Below are positions 33,057-37,869 of a stretch of DNA of 37,869 nucleotides, piece after piece. The position numbers and the translations under genes were made by a program. The first letter of the stretch is position 1; each line of letters starts with the position of its first letter. The DNA comes from JBBQRS01 sp038214535 (GTDB lineage: Bacteria; Chloroflexota; Anaerolineae; CG2-30-64-16), in assembly GCA_038214535.1 (NCBI GenBank), contig JBBQRS010000043.1:1-37869 (forward strand). The letters are read 5' to 3'. The notes beneath the pieces are model-generated. The model was not told the DNA's origin. It saw only the letters and a program-made list of their open reading frames with translations, and did no database searches.

Positions 33057-34328
33057 ATGGAGATTATTGGGGCAGCGAAGAAAGTGACGATCTACCTCGG
33101 TGAGAGCGACCGATGGGGCCAGAAGCCGCTCTACATGGCGATCCTTGAGATGCTCAAGAGCGAGGATTGCGCAGGCGCTACGGTGACGCGCGGCCTCGCC
33201 GGGTTTGGCGCACACAGCCGGATCAAGACGGCGCGCATCGTTGACCTTTCCTCCGATCTGCCCTTGACGATTGAATGGGTGGACGATCCGGCGCGCGTTG
33301 CGCGCCTGATGCCGCGGCTGGTCGAGATGGTTGCCGAGGGTTTGGTCACCTGTCAGGACGTTGAGGTGGTCACCTACAGCCACCGCGAGCTGCGCGTCCT
33401 GAGGGCTTCTACCCCTGTGCACGACATCATGAGCCGCGAAGTGCAGAGTGTTACGCCCGATACCTCGGTTGCAGATGCGGTCGAAATCTTGATCGGCAAG
33501 CCCTATCGTGCGCTGCCGGTGGTGGACGAAGGTCGCCATGTATTAGGCATCCTGACTGACGGCGATTTACTGGAGCGTCTGGGCCTCCCCGCCGCAAGTA
33601 TCCAGCGCGAGTTGACCAGAGCAGAGTTGCAGCATCAATTTGACGCGCTGCGGGCCGGAAAGCTGGTCGTGCGGGATCTGATGGCGGCTCCGGTCGTGAC
33701 GTTGGCGGACGAGACACCCGTGTCTGAGGCGGTTCGCCTGATGACCGAACGCGGGATCAAGCGATTACCGGTGGTGGACAGCAAGGACCGACTCGTCGGC
33801 CTGGTAAGCCGGTTGGACGTGCTGCGGGCGTTGGCTCAGCCTGCCGGGCAGGCGTTGCCCGAGCGCGCGGTGGTTTCGGGGAGTCACAGCCTGGTCGGTG
33901 AGATCATGTTGACGGATGCGCCAACCACTCTCGCCAACATGCCGTTGAACGATGTCGTTGACCAACTGGTGAGCGCGGGCCAGCGCCGGGTGGTTGTGGT
34001 GGATGCCGACCGGCGCGTGGTGGGCATCATCACGGACGGCGATCTGCTGCAGAGGTCGACGGAGAATGAGCGTCCCGACCTACTGCACTCGTTGGCGGCC
34101 CGGCTCTCACCCGACATGAGGGCAAAGCTAAACCTGGCCCGGCGCGTTGCGGCGGACGTGATGACTCGTAATCCGGTGACGACGACTCCCGACACGCCGT
34201 TAGTGGATGCCCTGCGTCTGCTCTTGAGCCACAAGATTAAGCGTCTGCCCGTCGTGGATGCCGACGGTCGGCTGGTCGGGATCGTCGGTCGCGGGGAGAT
34301 CCTGAGCACCCTGGCTCAGGATGTGTAA
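33057..34328 (+). CDS. DUF190 protein with four CBS domains
   Basis: ATG at 33057 follows a GAGGGGGG tract and gives 423 residues. Residues ~1-105 are a DUF190 domain (PII-like fold; TIYLGESDRWGQKPLYMAIL, GATVTRGLAGFG). Four CBS domains follow, each with the pattern PVVD-x-LVGI: starting near residues 122, 204, 280 and 365. DUF190 beside FluC suggests a role in fluoride tolerance or ion sensing; four CBS domains suggest nucleotide sensing. The usual DUF190 protein is about 110 residues, so this is an unusual fusion. It lies 10 bases after crcB. Confidence 0.85.
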   Translation: MEIIGAAKKVTIYLGESDRWGQKPLYMAILEMLKSEDCAGATVTRGLAGFGAHSRIKTARIVDLSSDLPLTIEWVDDPARVARLMPRLVEMVAEGLVTCQDVEVVTYSHRELRVLRASTPVHDIMSREVQSVTPDTSVADAVEILIGKPYRALPVVDEGRHVLGILTDGDLLERLGLPAASIQRELTRAELQHQFDALRAGKLVVRDLMAAPVVTLADETPVSEAVRLMTERGIKRLPVVDSKDRLVGLVSRLDVLRALAQPAGQALPERAVVSGSHSLVGEIMLTDAPTTLANMPLNDVVDQLVSAGQRRVVVVDADRRVVGIITDGDLLQRSTENERPDLLHSLAARLSPDMRAKLNLARRVAADVMTRNPVTTTPDTPLVDALRLLLSHKIKRLPVVDADGRLVGIVGRGEILSTLAQDV

Positions 34329-34379
34329 CCTCGTTGCGCTCGCATCGAGAAAAGCGGTTTTCAGCCCACTGAGGCAAGT

Positions 34380-34416
34380 TTCGCACGAGTCGCCACGACT
34401 TGCAGCCCAGTGCGAA
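34380..34416 (+). other. Nested stem-loop upstream of hdrC
   Basis: An inner stem pairs 34386-34392 with 34396-34402 (one G-U, three-base loop); an outer stem pairs TTCGCA (34380-34385) with TGCGAA (34411-34416), leaving an 8-base bulge. There is no U-tract. It lies in the 208-base gap between the DUF190-CBS gene and hdrC, which has no ORF and no clear promoter, only a ribosome site (AGGAG, 34525-34529). Confidence 0.3.
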
Positions 34417-34536
34417 GAGCAGGTATTACTCGACTTTCACCGCACAAAATGACGAGCATCATAGACGCGGCGCGCATCTTGCTCTAAACTGCACAATAGA
34501 GTCGTCACACCTATATTCAGCAGCAGGAGCGTTCCT

Positions 34537-35124
34537 ATGGTAGAAACCTCTCAAGCGCGTGACACGAAAGCGCCTTTCACTTTCCTCGACGAAGTGCGGC
34601 AACGCACCCCGGGGGAGTCGGGGCTGCTCAAATGTATTCAGTGTGGCACCTGCGGCGGGTCATGCCCGTCGGGCGCCGACATGGAGTACACCCCGCGCCA
34701 CCTCTTCGCCATGATCCGCGCGGACATGCGCGAGGAAGTGCTCAGCAGCAACACCCCCTGGTACTGCGTCTCCTGTTACTACTGCACCGTCCGCTGCCCG
34801 CAAGACGTCCACATCACCGACATCATGTATACCCTCAAGCGGATGGCGCTCGACGCGAGCCTCTACGACGATGCGAACGCGCCCGACTTCTCCAAAGTCT
34901 TCATCAACTGGGTCGAGAACTATGGCCGCGCGTTCGAGTTGGGGCTGATGTCACAGCATATGCTGCGTCATAACCCGCTGGGCATCTTCAAGGTGGCCGA
35001 CATGGGCATCGGCATGGTGGCGAAGGGGCGCATGGCCTTCACCCCGCACCGCATCGAGGGGATCGCGGGGCTGAAGAAGATCCTGGCGAAGGCCAAGGAA
35101 CTGGAGGCGCACAGTGAAGTATAG
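34537..35124 (+). CDS. hdrC: Heterodisulfide reductase subunit C-like iron-sulfur protein
   Basis: The 195-residue protein has two [4Fe-4S] binding motifs, CIQCGTCGGSCPSG (~32-45) and CVSCYYCTVRCPQDV (~77-91), and the helical C-terminus typical of HdrC. HdrC connects the flavin subunit HdrA to the catalytic subunit HdrB. AGGAG lies 7 bases before the ATG. Its end overlaps hdrB by 11 bases. The order hdrC-hdrB-hdrA is the usual one for bacterial Hdr loci outside methanogens. Confidence 0.9.
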   Translation: MVETSQARDTKAPFTFLDEVRQRTPGESGLLKCIQCGTCGGSCPSGADMEYTPRHLFAMIRADMREEVLSSNTPWYCVSCYYCTVRCPQDVHITDIMYTLKRMALDASLYDDANAPDFSKVFINWVENYGRAFELGLMSQHMLRHNPLGIFKVADMGIGMVAKGRMAFTPHRIEGIAGLKKILAKAKELEAHSEV

Positions 35125-36097
35125 TTATTTCCCCGGCTGCTCGCTCGAACACAACGCGGCGGCCTATCACCACTCGGCGATGGCGATTGCCGGCCCGCTT
35201 GGCATGGAGTTCGCCGAGGTGCCGGACTGGAACTGCTGCGGGGCCACGGAGTACATCTCGCTGAACATGATGGCCTCCTTCGCGCTGATCGCCCGCAACC
35301 TGGCGCAAGCCGCCAAAGATAACGGCGACCATGCGCTGGTGGCCCCGTGCAGCGCGTGCTACCTCAACCTGAGCAAGTGCGACCATTATTTGCAGAACGA
35401 CCCGGCGCTGGCGCAGGACGTGAACGCGGCGCTGGCGGCGGGCGGGCTGCACTATGACCCCGGCACGATTGAGGTGCGCCACCTGCTCGACGTGGTTTCG
35501 CAGGATGTCGGTTGCGAACGGTTGCAGGAGCACATCACCCGCCCGCTGTCGGGGCTGAAGATCGCGCCATACTATGGCTGCCTGATCTCGCGGCCCGGCC
35601 TGCGCACCGAGGAGCACGACCCGGAATACCCGACCTCGCTGGACGAGTTGATGACAGCCCTGGGCGCGCAGGTGGTGGACTTCCCGCTGAAGACCCACTG
35701 CTGCGGCGGGCACATGACGCAAATCTCCGAGGGGACGGGGCTGGAGTTGATCCGCCGGCTGGTGAAGGGCGCGGTGGACGCGGGGGCAGATCTGATCGTG
35801 ACCATTTGCCCGATGTGCCAGCTCAACCTGGATGCGTTCCAGGGCGGCATGAACCGCTACTTCAAGACCGACTACCGGATGCCGGTGCTCTACTTCACGC
35901 AGATGATGGGCCTTGCATTCGGGATGGACCCGGCCCAACTCGACATCGGGGCGGAGCTGGTGGACGCGCGACCGGCGCTGGCGAAGATCGGCGTGGAGTT
36001 GCCGCCGCCGTCCGATGAGGTGAAACCGCGCCGCCGGCGCGACGACAAGTCACTGCCCATGCCCAGCATGGACGAACGACGGGAGGGTGAACGATGA
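35114..36097 (+). CDS. hdrB: Heterodisulfide reductase subunit B-like catalytic protein
   Basis: The 327-residue protein starts with GTG at 35114, with GGAGG 6 bases before it. It has both CCG domains: first GCSLEHNA, NCCGATEY and CSACY; second GCLISRPG, HCCGGHM and CPMCQLN. In methanogen HdrB these bind two non-cubane [4Fe-4S] clusters that cleave the CoM-S-S-CoB disulfide. Bacteria lack that substrate, so the disulfide or other acceptor here is unknown. The last ~25 residues are charged. It overlaps hdrA by 4 bases (ATGA). Confidence 0.92.
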   Translation: MKYSYFPGCSLEHNAAAYHHSAMAIAGPLGMEFAEVPDWNCCGATEYISLNMMASFALIARNLAQAAKDNGDHALVAPCSACYLNLSKCDHYLQNDPALAQDVNAALAAGGLHYDPGTIEVRHLLDVVSQDVGCERLQEHITRPLSGLKIAPYYGCLISRPGLRTEEHDPEYPTSLDELMTALGAQVVDFPLKTHCCGGHMTQISEGTGLELIRRLVKGAVDAGADLIVTICPMCQLNLDAFQGGMNRYFKTDYRMPVLYFTQMMGLAFGMDPAQLDIGAELVDARPALAKIGVELPPPSDEVKPRRRRDDKSLPMPSMDERREGER

Positions 36098-37869
36098 GCG
36101 CGACCCAGGGCAACGGGGACGAAACCCCGCGCATCGGTGTGTACGTGTGCCATTGCGGCAGCAACATCTCGGCCATGGTGGACGTGGAGGATGTGGCCGT
36201 GTGGGCGGGCGAGAACCTGCCCAACGTCGTCTGCTCCCGCGACAACAAGTTCATGTGCTCGAGCCTGGGGCAAGAGCAGATCGAGGCCGACATCAAGGAG
36301 CACGGGCTGACGCGCGTGGTGGTGGCGGCCTGCTCGCCGCACCTGCACGAAGCGACCTTCCGCGGGGCGTGCGAGCGCGCCGGGCTGAACCCCTTCCTGT
36401 TCGACATGGTCTCCATCCGCGAGCAGGTGTCGTGGGTCAACACCGATCGGGCCGTCGCGACCGAGAAGGCGAAGATGCTGATCTCGGGCGGGGTGCATCG
36501 CGTCGCCTTCAACGAACCGTTGGATCCGATCATCGTGGACATCAACCCCAACGTGCTGGTGGTGGGCGGCGGCATCGCGGGCATCCAGGCCGCGCTGGAG
36601 ATTGCCGACAGCGGCAGCCACGTCTACCTGGTGGAGCGCGAACCGTCTATCGGCGGCCACATGGCGCAACTCGACAAGACTTTCCCCACGCTCGACTGCT
36701 CGGCCTGTATCCTGACACCCAAGATGTTCTCGGCGGGCAACCACCGGAATATTGACCTGATGAGCTACAGCGAGGTGGAGAAGGTCGAGGGCTTCATCGG
36801 CAACTTCACCGTCACCATCCGCAAGAAGGCGCGCAAGGTGATCACCGATCTCTGCACCGGCTGTGGGCTGTGCGAGGAGAAGTGCCCGAAGAAGGTGGTA
36901 GATCAGGTCTTCGAGGCCGGGCTGGGCTATCGCAAGGCGATCTATCGCCCGTTCCCGCAAGCCGTCCCCAAATATCCCGTGATTGACACGGAGAACTGCA
37001 TCTATTACCAGAAGGGGACCTGCAAGGCGTGCGAGAAGTTCTGCCCGACGGGCGCGATTGACTTCGACCAGGAAGACGAAGTGATCACCGTGAACGTGGG
37101 CAACATCATCCTGGCGACCGGTTTTGATCTGTTCGACAGTCGCCGGATCAGTCAATACGGTTACGGGCGGCTGGCGAACGTCTTCACCAGCATGGAGTTC
37201 GAGCGCCTCTCGAACGCGGCGGGGCCGACCGGCGGCAAAGTGGTGCTGCGCGACGGCGTGACCACCCCGCAGGCCGTGGGGATCATCCATTGCGTGGGCA
37301 GCCGCGACCGCAACTATAACCGCTACTGCTCCTCGATCTGCTGTATGCAATCGCTCAAGTTCGCGCATCTGGTCAAGGAGCGCACCGGCGCGCGCGTCTA
37401 TAATTTTTATATTGATATCCGCACCCCGGCGAAAGCCTACGACGAGTTCTATCAGAAGGTGCTGGAGGAGAACATCATCTTCGTGCGCGGCAAGGTGGCC
37501 GAGGTGACCGATGCGGCGCGCCTGCCCGGCGAGGAGGGCAAGCTGATCGTGCAGGTCGAAGATACCCTGGTGGGCAAGCAGCGGCGCATCCCGCTCGACA
37601 TGGTGGTGCTCTCTGCCGGGCTGGAGCCGCGCGCCGACGCCAAGGAGACCGCCAAGAAGTTCGGCATCTCGTGCAGCTACGAGGGCTGGTTCATCGAGCG
37701 GCACCCGAAGCTCGACCCCATCGCTACCATGACGGACGGCATCTTCATCGCCGGGGCGTGCCAGGGGCCGAAGGACATCCCGGCGGCGGTGTCGCAGGGG
37801 GCGGCGGCTGCGGCGCGTGTGCTGGGCCTCGTCAACCGCGGGCAGATCAGCCTGGAGCCGGTGCGCGCG
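36094..37869 (+). CDS. hdrA: Heterodisulfide reductase subunit A-like flavoprotein, C-terminus cut by the window edge
   Basis: The frame is open from the ATG at 36094 to the right edge (592 residues). It has an HdrA N-terminal region (VYVCHCGSNIS, CSRDNKFMCSSLGQ), an FAD-binding fold (VLVVGGGIAGIQAALEIADSG, ~153-173), the LDCSACILTPKM cysteine motif, two ferredoxin-type cluster sites (CTGCGLCEEKCP; CKACEKFCPTG), a YCSSICCMQSLKFA segment and a late FAD motif (DGIFIAGACQGPKDIPAA). No in-frame TGA is present. HdrA is the bifurcating flavin subunit. Whether an MvhD or a fused C-terminal ferredoxin follows cannot be seen. Confidence 0.93.
   Translation, partial: MSATQGNGDETPRIGVYVCHCGSNISAMVDVEDVAVWAGENLPNVVCSRDNKFMCSSLGQEQIEADIKEHGLTRVVVAACSPHLHEATFRGACERAGLNPFLFDMVSIREQVSWVNTDRAVATEKAKMLISGGVHRVAFNEPLDPIIVDINPNVLVVGGGIAGIQAALEIADSGSHVYLVEREPSIGGHMAQLDKTFPTLDCSACILTPKMFSAGNHRNIDLMSYSEVEKVEGFIGNFTVTIRKKARKVITDLCTGCGLCEEKCPKKVVDQVFEAGLGYRKAIYRPFPQAVPKYPVIDTENCIYYQKGTCKACEKFCPTGAIDFDQEDEVITVNVGNIILATGFDLFDSRRISQYGYGRLANVFTSMEFERLSNAAGPTGGKVVLRDGVTTPQAVGIIHCVGSRDRNYNRYCSSICCMQSLKFAHLVKERTGARVYNFYIDIRTPAKAYDEFYQKVLEENIIFVRGKVAEVTDAARLPGEEGKLIVQVEDTLVGKQRRIPLDMVVLSAGLEPRADAKETAKKFGISCSYEGWFIERHPKLDPIATMTDGIFIAGACQGPKDIPAAVSQGAAAAARVLGLVNRGQISLEPVRA

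Noticed and set aside
35890..37704. 604-codon minus-strand frame opposite hdrA
   Set aside because: Antisense shadow; the plus strand encodes HdrA with all its cysteine and FAD motifs.
36094..37869. Selenocysteine in HdrA
   Set aside because: I read the frame through to the edge; there is no in-frame TGA and the relevant positions are cysteine.

Overview
The window (about 37.9 kb, GC-rich) looks like chromosome of a strictly or facultatively anaerobic bacterium. A member of the Chloroflexota (Anaerolineae-like) is my best guess. The reasons are a bacterial HerA/NurA pair, an LCP-family envelope gene, frequent GTG and TTG starts, and a combined hydrogenase, formate dehydrogenase and heterodisulfide-reductase inventory. 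The taxonomic call is inference, because no rRNA or other marker gene lies in the window.

Layout. Positions 1-9188 are on the minus strand. They hold (i) an overlapping cassette with an AlbA_2/Schlafen-type protein, an M48 membrane peptidase, a polytopic membrane protein and an exported protein cut by the left edge; (ii) a solitary AbrB-type regulator; and (iii) a four-gene operon nurA - HAS-barrel-like protein - M32 carboxypeptidase - herA, bounded by a good promoter and a good terminator. From 9251 to the right edge everything is on the plus strand. First come a membrane protein with a possible PP2C-like N-terminus and a C-terminal beta-propeller, and an LCP protein that is probably translated from a leaderless mRNA. 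The energy-metabolism region then runs from 13.4 kb to the right edge.

Energy region. Three regulatory genes (DRTGG; CBS-CBS-HATPase; DRTGG-PHP) precede a [NiFe] hydrogenase operon: a NuoE-like subunit, a HATPase, a [2Fe-2S]-fold protein, a rubrerythrin-like protein, a NuoF-like subunit with an extra C-terminal 2[4Fe-4S] domain, a NuoG-like subunit, then the small and large [NiFe] subunits. The subunit architecture resembles electron-bifurcating HydABCSL-type enzymes more than classical HoxEFUYH. A complete RHH/MazF toxin-antitoxin pair with its own promoter sits inside the operon. A maturation protease and a CBS protein follow. Next is a second NADH module (NuoE-like, then a NuoF-GltD fusion) attached to a formate dehydrogenase catalytic subunit. 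That subunit is a selenoprotein: an in-frame TGA at 30986 is followed by a SECIS-like hairpin, so two apparent ORFs are one 969-residue protein. A FluC/CrcB fluoride channel and a DUF190 protein with four CBS domains follow. HdrC-HdrB-HdrA then run off the right edge.

How they could work together (inference): hydrogenase, formate dehydrogenase and HdrABC would connect H2, formate/CO2, NAD(P)H and ferredoxin through flavin-based bifurcation. ATP-binding or nucleotide-sensing domains (CBS, HATPase) recur beside each module. No CRISPR array, rRNA, tRNA, prophage or transposase was seen.
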